Source: Ichthyophthirius multifiliis (lineage: Eukaryota; Ciliophora; Oligohymenophorea; Hymenostomatida). Taken from it: a stretch of DNA of 64,000 bases. Within the stretch, counting starts at the first letter, position 1. Every line of letters starts with the position of its first letter. A program made the position numbers and the translations under genes. The stretch spans positions 1 through 64,000 of the forward strand of contig NW_004085952.1 in assembly GCF_000220395.1 (NCBI RefSeq), read 5' to 3'. Under the pieces are notes generated by a model. That model did no database searches. It had not been told where the DNA came from and saw only the letters and a program-made list of their open reading frames with translations. Below are positions 37,481-48,813 of the stretch, piece by piece.

Positions 37481-38289
37481 ATGGATTAAATAAATTAAAT
37501 TGAATTTAAATTTATCTCATCAAACAAGGAATTAATACTATGTTGGTATATTATTATTTTTAAATAAAATATCAAAAAGAGCTTTATATTAAAAAAATAA
37601 GTTTTGAATCTGCAAAAAACGAAAATATTCTTTAGATAATTTAATATATTATACAGGATTTTTAAAAAGAAAGTTAAAATTAGGAAATAACTTTAAAAGT
37701 AAAACATTTTTTTAAATATGTTAAAACTTGAAAATTTAAAAAGGATGAATAAAATAATGAAATAAATTAAAGTTAAATTATAGATAAAAACATAAAAATA
37801 ATATTTGTAAATATCAAAAACAATTCCTGTGAAAAACAAGATATTAAATTTAAAGAAATATATACATATTAATAAGCTGATGAAAAAGTATCGATACAAA
37901 AATTTAAAGATAATATAAGAAAAGAATAAGTTATATTAACTTTGCCTATAATTATAAAAATGAATAATAATGCTATAAATAAAAGAGAAAAAGTAAAAAC
38001 TTAAGGAACTTATAAAGAGTTTACATTATAATATCAATAAAAAAATCATTAAATAAAGGGATATACAAAATAACAAGTAGCATAACATAATAATGAAAAT
38101 GATGCATGGATAATAATATAAAATAAAATATACGATGTAACTGGTTATTTGAATTATCATCCAGGAGGCAAACATAAGCTTATGTTAGGTGTAGGAAAAG
38201 ATGGAACAATGTTATTTGATAAATATCATTCATGGGTAAATATTGATATTTTATTAGGAAAAAATTAGGTTGGTTATACTGTAGATTGA
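37481..38289 (+). CDS. Cytochrome b5-domain protein (NCB5OR-like N-terminal part)
   Basis: ATG at 37481, TGA at 38287-38289. Two introns (about 37541-37579 and 37697-37744) are both in phase and connect MDQINQIEFKFISS through KISFESAKNENILQII to DEQNNEINQSQIIDKN. The C-terminal 80 residues form a b5 fold: NENDAWIIIQNKIYDVTGYL, YHPGGKHKLMLGVGKDGTML, FDKYHSWVNIDILLGKNQ. The two heme-ligand histidines (YHPGG and KYHSW) are intact. The wording DAWI-x(5)-IYDVTGYL-x-YHPGG and F-D-x-x-H-x-W-V is that of the b5 domain of cytochrome b5 reductase 4 (NCB5OR). However, there is no flavin or NADH-binding domain here, so the protein would be an electron carrier rather than a reductase. The N-terminal region is not recognised. 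Confidence 0.75.
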
Positions 38290-38485
38290 TTATATAAAAT
38301 TCTAAAAATAAAATATAAAATCGAAAATCAAATTATAAAAATATTATATATTTTTTATAATTGTTAAATTAAAAAAATAAAAAATAAAATAAAAATAAAA
38401 TAAAAATAAATAAAATAAACTAAAAATTTTAGATATAAAATAAATAAAAAAATAAATAAATAATATATTTATGAATATGTATATG

Positions 38486-38531
<46 letters not shown>

Positions 38532-38726
38532 TATATTTAAATTTATATATATTTTTTAATACATTTAAATTAGAAATAAAATAAATAATTTTGATTATAA
38601 ATTATTAATTTTTAATTTTAGAAATATTTTTTATTATTGTATATTTTTGTTTTAGAAAATAGATTTTTTATTTCATTTTAATTAAATTTTAATAAATAAA
38701 AATATTTTTAAAATAAGTTTAAATAA
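38290..38726. other. Intergenic region with (TA/GTATAT) repeats
   Basis: About 440 nt between two plus-strand genes. It contains an (ATGTAT)n-(AT)n microsatellite at about 38472-38529 and otherwise only A/T-rich sequence. Confidence 0.55.
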
Positions 38727-40132
38727 ATGGAAAATTTATCTAGATTTGATGATTATTATTTTACTATATGTAAAGAAACAGGAGGTATTGAAGGAGTTCT
38801 TCATTCTATGTTTAATTTTCTTTATAGGCGCACTGATTTTTTTTATGAAGGTAATAAATTAATTTTTTTATAAAATAAAATATTTATTTTTTAATAAAAG
38901 CTGATCCAGGAGACAAAATGGGCTTTTTGCCTGGGGTTTCATAATAATTAGTATATACAATTAAATATACTTATAAAATAATTATTTTATTATTTATATT
39001 AATATATAGTTGAATAAAATATTCATGTAATACCAAAACGAACACTATAAACGTTTCCCTAAAAAAGATCTTTAAGAATCTGCAAAAAAATTAGAAGAAT
39101 ATAAAAAAAAGTTAGAAGAATAAAAAGATATTTAAAGATAGAATACATAATAATAATAAACGAATGTATAATAAAAATAAATAAATTCTTAATAAAATTA
39201 AGAAAAATTAGTTGATAAATAAAATTAAAATATTGAAATAAAAAATAATCCTTTGGAATCTTAAAAATAATCAAATATGGAAGAAAATAAAAATGAATAT
39301 GAAAAAAAGCATGTATCTTTATCAATTTCTACATATAATGGAGGAGTAAATGATAAATATAAATGGTCTTAAAGTATAACTGATGTTACTGTAGAAATAT
39401 AGCTTCCTAAAAATACAAGAGCTAAAGATGTAATAATATATATTATTTTATAATTTTTAAAAAGATAAATTATAAAGTTAATAGTAAATTTAAATTAAGA
39501 TAAATTTAGCATTAAATTGAAGAAAACAAATGAAATATTAATACAAGGCGAATATTATGAAAAAATAAAAATAGATGACTCAACCTGGAATATTGATGAT
39601 GATTTTAAATTTATACTTACACTCGAAAAAGGAATCGAAACAATTTGGAAAACTGTATTTAAAGGAGATCCTGAAATCGATGCTACAAAAGTTGATAATA
39701 CTAAGCCTTTAGATTCATTTGATAATGAAACTTAAGTATTTTTATATTATTATTTTAATTATTATATGTTTATATAAATATTTTTATTTTGTCTGTTATT
39801 TTTAAGAATAAAAAAAAAAAAAAATTATTAAATATGTGTAATTATATCATCTTTTTTTTTTGATTAGTTTTTAAAAAAATAAAAAAATTAGGAAAAAATA
39901 AAAATATGAAATATATTATGTATATTTTTTATAAAAATTATAGAGTGCTCTTAGAAAAATAATGTATGAATAATAAAGAAAACAAATGGGATTACCAACA
40001 TCTGAAGAAGAAAAATAATTGGAACTTCTTAAAAATGCTTGGAATGCAGAAGGTTCACCTTTTAAAGGACAACCTTTTGATCCTAGTAAGCTTAATATGA
40101 ATATGGGAGGAATGAATATACCTTCTTAATGA
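38727..40132 (+). CDS. NUDCD3: NudC-domain protein, NUDCD3-like
   Basis: ATG at 38727, TGA at 40130-40132, four introns. The N-terminus has the NUDCD3-type domain: ETGGIEGVLHSMFNFLYRRT, DFFYEADPGDKMGFLPGVSQ. A Lys/Glu/Gln linker follows (about residues 65-140). The CS domain is clear: YKWSQSITDVTVEIQLPKNT, RAKDLIVNLNQDKFSIKLKK, ILIQGEYYEKIKIDDSTWNI, KFILTLEKGIETIWKTVFKG. The end, RKIMYEQQRKQMGLPTSEEE then NMNMGGMNIPS, is the conserved C-terminal helix of NudC proteins. These are Hsp90-linked co-chaperones that stabilise dynein intermediate chains and other beta-propeller proteins in the cytoplasm, which suits a heavily ciliated cell. Introns split the domain at 38850-38899, 38949-39009, 39431-39478 and about 39736-39942. 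Confidence 0.9.
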
Positions 40133-41116
40133 GGTGATTAATATTTTTTATTTTAATAAATTATTTTGTTGTTTTTTTAAATATAAATTATTATTATTTT
40201 TTAAATTAATTAAGAAATTATTTATTATAATATATATAAAATTTTATATTTATTTCCATTTCGTAAATTAATATTATAAAAAACCTTTTTAAACATAATA
40301 ATGCATATTTTACTTTTTGTATCTAATATATTTTTTTATAATTAGTTAATAAATCTTTAAACAATTTATTTTTATTTATTAATATTTTTCCTTTTTTTTC
40401 CATTTTTCAAATCAATATTAGTATTTTTTTATTTATTTATTTGTCTATCTCTAAATTAAAGAGGCAAATTTATTTTATGTTTAAATTTATCTTTTATAAT
40501 TATTATTATATTTCATTTATATAATTTTTTTTTTTAAGTTTTTCATCAAAACTATTTGCTTTTGGTGTAAAAGTACATTATATGTTTATTTTAGTTGCTC
40601 GTAATATTATTTTACTTATTTTTAATTTATTTTATAAAAAGATTTAGTTTGATTTATTATTAATTCATTGAATTTTTATTATCTAATGAATATAATATTT
40701 TATAATTAACTTTTATATTAATAGATTTAATTTAAATAATTTTAAATATTATTTATTATATATCATATTTCTTTATAAAGATGATTTTTTTATTTAATTT
40801 TAATGTTTAGTATTTTAGTTATATTTCATTTCTTTCATTTCTTAATGAAATATAATTATTTTTGGTATTATAATAATTAATTTTGTTATTTTTTTTCTAA
40901 AATAATTCTTCGAAATAAAGTATTTTTGTAAATTTTTACTGATTATTTATTATACTTTTTTAAAAAGTATATTTTATTAAAAAAAAAAAAAAAATTATTT
41001 AACATATTACTAATAAATCAGTCGATTTATTAAAAAATAATATATAATTAATGTTTTCATTAAAAATAATCTAAAAAATAAGTATATTTTGAAAATTATA
41101 TATTTTTATTTTATTA
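40133..41116. other. Gene-free AT-rich region
   Basis: About 1 kb of A/T-rich sequence. A few scattered GC-richer patches (for example 40550-40600) do not extend into reading frames I can support. Confidence 0.5.
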
Positions 41117-41640
41117 TCATTATTAGAAATCAATATTAGCTTATTTTTTTTAAGATATTTCTACTTGAAATTCTTAATTTTTATTGTCTGGGCCATCATG
41201 TTTTTTTTGTTTCTTTAATTTCTTTAATAAGATTTTTAAATATTCAATTAATAAAAGAAACTTAATTATTTCTAAGAAGTTTTTATTTTACCAATAAATT
41301 AAGTCTAAAATTGATTTAATAATTTTAGTTTATTTTGACTTTATAAAAGCAATTTTAAGATAAATTTCATTTTCTAAACTTTATTTATGCTTTTATTGAG
41401 TTTTTTGCATTAAATTTAAATTATATCATATCTATAATATTCATGAAAACAAGGATTATCTAGCATTTATAAGTTCGAAGGCAAATTAATTAATTTTTCA
41501 AAAATTCGTTCTTCTTTTTATGAATAATTAATTTAATTTTATTTAATATCTTTCTATTACTTAATTATTATATTTTTTATCTTTTTTGTACCATATTTTT
41601 TTTGTTATAAATGTAAGAAAAGTAATAATTGTGATAAAAA
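41117..41640 (-). CDS. Possible small hypothetical gene
   Basis: A TGA at 41117-41119 closes a minus-strand frame with plausible codon use: KSILDLIYWQNKNFLEIIKF, ILLKKLKKQKKHDGPDNKN and EFQVEISQKKQANIDFQQ. Upstream, at about 41440-41530, a second frame reads RIFEKLINLPSNLQMLDNPC then FHEYYRYDII. Together they would make a protein of about 150 residues, but the two frames do not join without an intron or a one-base change that I cannot place, and the start is not identified. No family is recognised. The region could also be an old gene relic. Confidence 0.35.
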
Positions 41641-42628
41641 TGCCTTTTATTAAAATTAATAAAGTATTCAGGAAACATAATTTATTTAAATTTAAACGAA
41701 TGAAAATTATTTTTTTCAAATATATTAATCAATTGAATGTATTTATATGAAAGCATTTTTTTTTATAAGTAATTGAACTGATATTAAATTTATAAGTTCT
41801 AATTAAAAATGAATATAATTCATTAAAATAATATAATTGATTTCTAAACCAAAATTATTTTAATATATCCTAAATATAAACATAAAATAATTGTATAATT
41901 AAGATATTTTAAATAACAAAACTTTATTAGTTATATAATAAAGTAAAAAACTGCATATTTAATTTATAGTTATTTTAATTATTAATTTAGAATTTATCTT
42001 TTTCATTTTGATGTGTTTTCTGATAAATTAGCTATAATTATTTCAAATATATCGAATCATATTAATAAATATTTATGAATCTAATATATAAGATAAATAT
42101 TTTTTATAATATTTATTTGCATAGAGTTTTACAATTTTTATTATTTATAGAAAAATAAAAAATTAATATTTTGAAATAAATTAAATTTTAATGTAATATT
42201 TTTTTACTTATTGATATTGTATTTTATTATTTTAAGAATAAATTCAATAAAAAAAAGGCTATAGACTAATATTTTTTAAATTAATATAATTCATATGATT
42301 TATAAATTATAGATAATAGCCTATAATTTAAAAATAAATAAAAAAAATTCTTTAAATTAAAAAATGATTAGATTATTGTCTTTTTTACTTTTTTTGATTG
42401 AGATTTTAAAATAAAATTTATAGAAAACAAAATAAAAAAACAATATGAAATAAGCAAATATATGCGAATTTATAGACTTCTCCGAAAAATTAATTAAAAA
42501 TAATATAATTCATATAATTTTTGTTTTTATTAATTATATAATCACTTTTTACATTTTTATATTATTTTTTTATTTTTTATGCCTTTAATTAGCAAAAATC
42601 ATTAAAATTATTTATCTGTTTTTTCATT
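41641..42628. other. Gene-free AT-rich region with a small inverted repeat
   Basis: No supported gene. At 42255-42322 the arms AGGCTAT and ATAGCCT bracket about 50 nt of A/T and could fold as a hairpin. No function can be assigned. Confidence 0.45.
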
Positions 42629-45600
42629 TCATTTATTTTATTTTAAAATGTATGTAACTAATTCTATTTTTTAACAAAATAAATATATTATTAATTTATA
42701 AAAAAATATATATATTACTTTAAGATATGGGAATACAAACTCGAAGTCTTCTTAATATTTATTTGGTTTAATAATTTCTAAAGGAATATCAAATGATTTG
42801 TTTATAAAGTAATGATATTCGTTATCATCGCTATCAGTTTCTGATTTTTCTTCATTTTATTTAAGATTTATTGATTATTAAATAATAGTAGGCATTTATT
42901 TAGAATTAGTAAAATCTTCAAAAAAACTTTATTCTTATTATGTCAATTAACTCATATCTATATATTTTTTTTCGATTTTCCTAAATTATTTAGTTAATTT
43001 ATTAATTTATAATAGAGCATAAAAGTTTGATAAATAAATTTATTATTCTTCTTCTTTTTATTATTTTTTTTAGTTGTTTTATGATTTTTTTTTTAAATTA
43101 TCATTTCTCTTATTTTATAATTTTTGTTTGATTCGGCTTATAATACCTTATTTTTTGTCAGTTGCATCGACAACTATTTATTAAATTCTATCAGCTAGAT
43201 TTTATTTAAGTATCAGTTTATTTGAATTAATTCGATTCCATTCACTAATTGATGTCATTTATTTTTATTAAAATTATTATATTTTGAGCAATCTTGTAGG
43301 AGATGTAGAAGTTTTTCTTCTATTAATTTAGTTATTTTCTTATGTTTTTATTTTTAAGTAATTATTTTTATAATCATCTAAAATTATATTATTATTGACT
43401 TATTCACTTAATAATTTATTATTCGTATATTTAGGAGATAATTATAGTTATAATATTTAATTTTCACTATCGTTTTCATTTTAAATTAACATATCATTAT
43501 TTTGATTTTCTTAATTATCTAAAAAAATATTATCTTTAACTAAAACTTAATTATTTTATATAAATTAGTTAAACATTATATTTTTTTAGTGCTTCATTTA
43601 ATTATTTTTATATTTATTTTTTCTATTTTCATCATTTTTATATTAAATTTATTTATTTGTATTAAAAGATTCATCATTACCTCCAATTGCAATTAAATTT
43701 CCAATTAGTTATTTTTTTTATGTCATTTAATTAGTACTTCCTTGTAACTAAAGTTAAATATCATCTTCTGAAAACTAATTCGATATCTTAAATATTTTAG
43801 AATTTTTCTTTTTAATTTCATAATGATTATTACTGTCATAATATTGATTATAGTAATCATTATTTTCAATATATTAATTTCTTATTTTTTTATTATTTAA
43901 AATTATTGAAAGTTAATTTTAATTAATTTTTTATTATTATTATAATTTGAGTATATTATATTATTTGGGTTCTAATTATTCATCAATTTTATCTTATGTA
44001 ATATCTTAGTAAATAAATATATCATCATCCTATTTATTAATATTTAAATAATTATAGTTTTCAGATAAAATGCCTAAAATGCTTAATTTGTTATTATTTT
44101 ATTTCTTTATTTAATTTTATAAAATTTAAAAATTTAAATTTTAATCTATTAAATTTTATAAATTATTTTATTTTTAATCCACTAAAAAACTATTACTATC
44201 AATTTATTTATTTTGTATTTGTAATATTTTTTAAATTATCTATGTAAAATATTAATTTCTGGCGTTAGAAAATTATTTTATCCATTAGAATATGTGTTTA
44301 TTTTAATTCAATATTTCTAAAATTTATTATCTTTGTATAAATAAGCAATATAAATCATGTTTTTAACTACATCTTATATTATATTGAGTACTTTTAGCAT
44401 TCAAACAGGATTCACCAAAATAGGATCCTTATTTCAATTTTCTGAATATTCTTAATTTGTTAATTAAACCATATTATTCTTTAGGTATTTCAAAAAGTAC
44501 TTTACCTTAGATTATAAAATATATACCTGAAGGAATTTTATCATGATATACAATTTATTTATTTTTAAAAATAACTAAAGGTTATAATTATTGAATAATC
44601 TAATCAATTAAATTTATTTCTGGAATATTTCTAAAAAAGCTACAAAATTATTAAACGAAAAATTAAAAATATTAACAAAATATTTTATTTTTTTCATTCT
44701 ATGTAAGATATTTATAATATTAGTTATTATAAAAAATATTTTAAAAATTTAATTTTTATTATAGATTATATGTTTTGCGTAATTCATTTAATAATTTTTT
44801 AGGCATTGCATTTTAATTGTTTCGTTCTCTATATATTATCCAATTTTCAAAATCTTCTTTTTATAAATTCAAATTTTTTTCACCATATTAAAGTGACATT
44901 TTAACTACATCCACCAAACCTACTTATATATAACCAAATAAAGCAATTCCGATAAACATAAATATTGATGCAAATATTCTTTCGTTTTTTGTATAAACTT
45001 AATAATCACCATATCCTATTGTTGTGATAGTAGTAACAGTAAAATATAAAGAGGAAATATAAATATTATTTTATAATTCAATTTTAACATGCAAATCTTA
45101 TTTTTATTAATTCATTTAATTTACCCATGATTCTTCATTTAGACATCCTACTAAAATCCAAATACATGAAAGGATATGAATACTAATAACAATTAATGTA
45201 ATTACTCTTAAAAAAATATTTTAAAAATAAAATTATTTAATTTTAAAAAATACCGAATTAAATTAAAAACCATAATTTAATATTTTATTTCTTTACTCAC
45301 AAAAAAAACCTATTATAAATATAAAAAAATTTTGTTATGTTTTGATTTTTTTTTTTCATTATATACTTTATTTATAATAAACTTTAATAACTTTATATAT
45401 CTATCCCAATATAATCTTATTTTCAAAACTTTAAAGGCATTATAATAATATTAATTTTAAAATATCACATAATATGGAAATATTGAAATTAAATCAAAAA
45501 TAAAATAACTTCTAATTTCAGTATATTATATATTATTATTATTTTTTAATTTTTAATATTTGTATTTTATACCTCAAATAATCTTCACTTAATACACATA

Positions 45601-46196
45601 TTTAATATACTTAAATAGAATTAATTTCCCTTCCAGTTAAAAATTATAGTAAAATATCAATCATATATAATAAATCTAGTAAAACTTCAAAATAAATTAA
45701 ATATTCTCTATTAATTATATTATTGCCAAAAGCAATTAAAAGCGGCATGTAAATTAATAAATAAAATAACATAATAGATGTTAGATAACACCAAAATATT
45801 ATAATTTTATTATCAGGATCAATATAAAATTTGCTTCTGTATTCTATAAAATTTATTTTTGAAAAATAAATATATTTTTTTTTCGCTTTTTTACCTAAAA
45901 AATTAGCATTAGATTATCTTTATCCTTCAAATTGCTTATCAATTCTATTAACTATTTTTTTAAATGTTCTAGTTTTTATTTTAAAAATAGTTATATATTA
46001 TAAAGTATTTTTATATTCAAAAATACACATTTTAAAATTTTTTAGCCATATAAACGTCTCTAACTACTTCCCATTTAGATCTTTTTTAACTTTATACTGT
46101 TGTTTCTTAATAAAATTTAGTATTTTTTTTAATTTTTAAATTTGTATTCGAATCAGTTTGCACTTATTCATTTTATTATGGTTATATTTCTTCCAT
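42629..46196 (-). CDS. Cyclic-nucleotide-binding-domain K+ channel (EAG/CNG/HCN-like)
   Basis: ATG at 46196 (MEEIQPQQNEQVQTDSNTN), with several introns. Recognisable parts: KRSKWEVVRDVYMAKKF in the N-terminus; S1-S2 beginning IDPDNKIIIFWCYLTSIMLF and LLIYMPLLIAFG, then DLLYMIDIL; the pore and selectivity filter SLYFTVTTITTIGYGDYQVY; S6 IFASIFMFIGIALFGYI; a C-linker (NWIIYRERNNQNAMPKKLLN); and a cNMP-binding domain with IPSGIYFIIQGKVLFEIPKE and GSYFGESCLNAKS. The GYGD filter means potassium selectivity. Ciliates have large families of such channels, which set membrane potential and ciliary beating. The C-terminal 500 residues are Asn/Ser/Gln-rich with acidic patches (EEKSETDSDDNEY). The end is uncertain: TGA 42629-42631 is reached without a last intron; a final intron would extend it. 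Confidence 0.85.
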
Positions 46197-47479
46197 AATT
46201 AATTTTCAAATGAAATTATAAAGTAATTTACTCTAAAATATAAAAAATTTACATTTAAATTAATAAAATAATAAATTAATTAATATTGTTTATAAATCCA
46301 AACACACAAAAAAAAATACTATATATTTTATAAAAATAAAAAAAAAAATATTTAATAATTTATTCTAAATTATTAAATATATAAAAGTAGTTAAATAAAT
46401 TATCTGTCTGAAACAATTTAAAATAAAACTATTCTAGTTATTTACAAGTTATTAATATTGAATTAAATCGTTATTTAAACGCATATTTTAACGCTTATAA
46501 TATTCAGTATATATAAGTAATTAAATAGAAATATTAATTTTTTTTAATATTTATAAAAAACATTTTTAGAATTAAATAATTAAGTTTATGAAATTATATA
46601 TATATATATATTATTTCCTTATATAAAGCATATATATAAATAATTAAATAAATAAAAAATTATTTATATAAAATATTATTATCAAATTTTTATTTTTAAT
46701 TAATGTATTAAATTTTAGAAATAATATTATTTATTTTCAATATTAAAATTAATTTTTGAAATTTTTAATAAATTGAAAAAATTTTGTTTTCTTAATAATA
46801 TAATTTATGTAATAAATCTATTAGTTATTCTTTTAATATTTTTTATTTAAAATAAAAAAAATAAAAAAAATATTTTACTTATACAATTTTATTTACTATA
46901 ACATTTAAAATGGAAAATAAAAAAATACTTAAATAAGTTACGTTTATGAATCATGTAATATTTATTTAAATAAAGGTACACATCAACTAAATATACCATA
47001 AAACAATTATATGAATAAAAAGGGTCATGTCGGTAAAATTAATTAGTAAATATTTAGATAATATAAAATATTAGATAATATAAAATAAAAATTAGATATT
47101 TATTAATTTATATATATACAAATATATATATTTTTTATATATTTAAATATTTGTATTATTAATATAAATATCTTTTAATATTAAATGCTTTATATTTTTT
47201 TTTTATATATTTATTTATATATAAAAATCTTATTTTATTATTATATTAATATATATAAATTTATTTTCCTATATTTATATTATTTCAATAATTCAAATTA
47301 ATTAAATTTAAAATAATTTTAACCAAATATTTTTATAAAAGAATTTATTATTTTTATATAAATAATATAATATCTTTTTATTTCTCACTATATTTAAAAT
47401 ATTTTTTTTTAATTAATTATTATAATTTATTTTATATAAAATTCATATAATAATTAAAATATATATATATATATATAAA
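46197..47479. promoter_or_regulatory. Intergenic region between divergent genes
   Basis: About 1.3 kb between the divergent K+ channel and lipocalin genes, presumably with both promoters. Very A/T-rich with short (TA)n runs. A T/A-only stretch lies immediately before the lipocalin ATG. No gene is visible. Confidence 0.5.
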
Positions 47480-48043
47480 ATGATGTTTATTGTTTTTTGC
47501 TTAATTTTAAATATCGGTTATATTTATTCTATATCAGGAAATAAAGGTGCTTGCAAATCAGGAAACTATACTGATTTTGATTTGGATATAAATAAATATT
47601 TAGGTAAATGGTACAGTGCTTATGTTAGTGAATCTTTTAGCTATATTTAAAGAACAGATATTTGTGCATTTGCTAATTATTTATTAAATTCAGATGAAAC
47701 TCTAAATATTCATAATGAGGGTATAAGTTAAGAGGGAAAACATAAATCCGCTTATGCAACTGGTAAAATTGTTTCACCTGGGAAATTTAAGATAAAATTT
47801 TCTATATTTTAATTAATTCCTGCTAACTATGAAGTCGTTTATGTTAATAATGGTTATGATATTGCAGCTGTTGTAGGATGTAACGGATTCTATGAATTTG
47901 GAAGTAGTGATGTTTGGATTTTAGTAAGAGACTATAATTATGATGAAAACAAAGTTTTATAAGTAATTAGTAAAGTAAAAGAACTTGGATTTGATGTAAG
48001 TGATATAGTTAAAGTAAATACAAGCGGATGTAGTACATATTGA
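47480..48043 (+). CDS. Secreted lipocalin (apolipoprotein D/Blc-like)
   Basis: Single exon of 187 codons from ATG 47480 to TGA 48041-48043. MMFIVFCLILNIGYIYSISG is a signal peptide, so the protein is secreted or sits in the endomembrane system. The lipocalin signature G-x-W follows at once: DFDLDINKYLGKWYSAYVSE. The barrel strands continue with CAFANYLLNSDETLNIHNEG, GKHKSAYATGKIVSPGKFKI, YEVVYVNNGYDIAAVVGCNG and DVWILVRDYNYDENKVLQVI (the R-D-Y of the second lipocalin motif, the equivalent of T-D-Y), ending in the C-terminal helix LGFDVSDIVKV. At least four cysteines could form two disulfides. Apolipoprotein-D/bacterial-lipocalin-type proteins carry small hydrophobic ligands. The ligand is unknown. 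It contains in-frame TAA codons, so it is a real ciliate gene and not a contaminant. Confidence 0.9.
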
Positions 48044-48813
48044 TATTTTAATATATTAATATTAAATTACCATAATTATTATATAAATATTAAATATAAA
48101 TAAATAAATATTTTATATTTATTAGTTTAAAAGTTTATGAAAGTTCATATAAATCTTTTTTATTTTTTATTATTAAATTATTTTTATCTGTATATTATAT
48201 ATATAAAAAATTAACTTAATTAAGTAAATAAATATTTAATTATATAATAAAATAATAATATAAAGTTATGTTAAGAAAAATATTAAATAAAATTTCATAT
48301 ACATATAAATATACATATAATAAATATATATACATATATATATTTATATATATATATATATATACTTTATTATATATTTATTTTAAATAATAATAATTAT
48401 TGTTAATTTATTATTATTTATAATTAAAGCTTTAATTTTTTTAATAAAATTGATTTAAAGCAATATACTTTTAAATTTGAATTTTTAAATTAATATAAAT
48501 TATCTTTTGTTTCTATAATATATAAAAATAATTATCTTAAAATAATTAATTATTATCGAATTATGTATTTTTTATTTAGTTTAAACTATTTTAAAATAAA
48601 TAGTTTAATTTTTTGTATATAATTTTTTTTTTATATTTGATTTATATTTTTTTTTTACTTTTTACTTTTTCTTTTTTTTTATTTTCAAAATAAATATTAA
48701 TAATTATTATTTAAGATTTTTTATATTATAATTTTTTTTATTTATTTTTATTATATTATTTTTAATTTCCAATATATTTAAATAAAGTATTTTTTAATAT
48801 ATTTTTATTAAAA
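48044..48813. other. Gene-free AT-rich spacer
   Basis: About 770 nt, A/T-rich with (TA)n at about 48330-48365. No reading frame. Contains the lipocalin 3' region and the promoter of the next gene. Confidence 0.5.

Noticed and set aside
37720-37744. A 24-nt mini-intron in the cytochrome b5 gene
   Set aside because: A 48-nt GT-AG intron with an upstream donor at about 37697 is also in phase and matches the usual intron length, so the mini-intron is unnecessary.
39059-39325. Hydrophobic minus-strand frame
   Set aside because: It is antisense to the Lys/Glu linker of the NudC gene; A-rich coding sequence often gives Phe/Ile/Leu-rich shadows.
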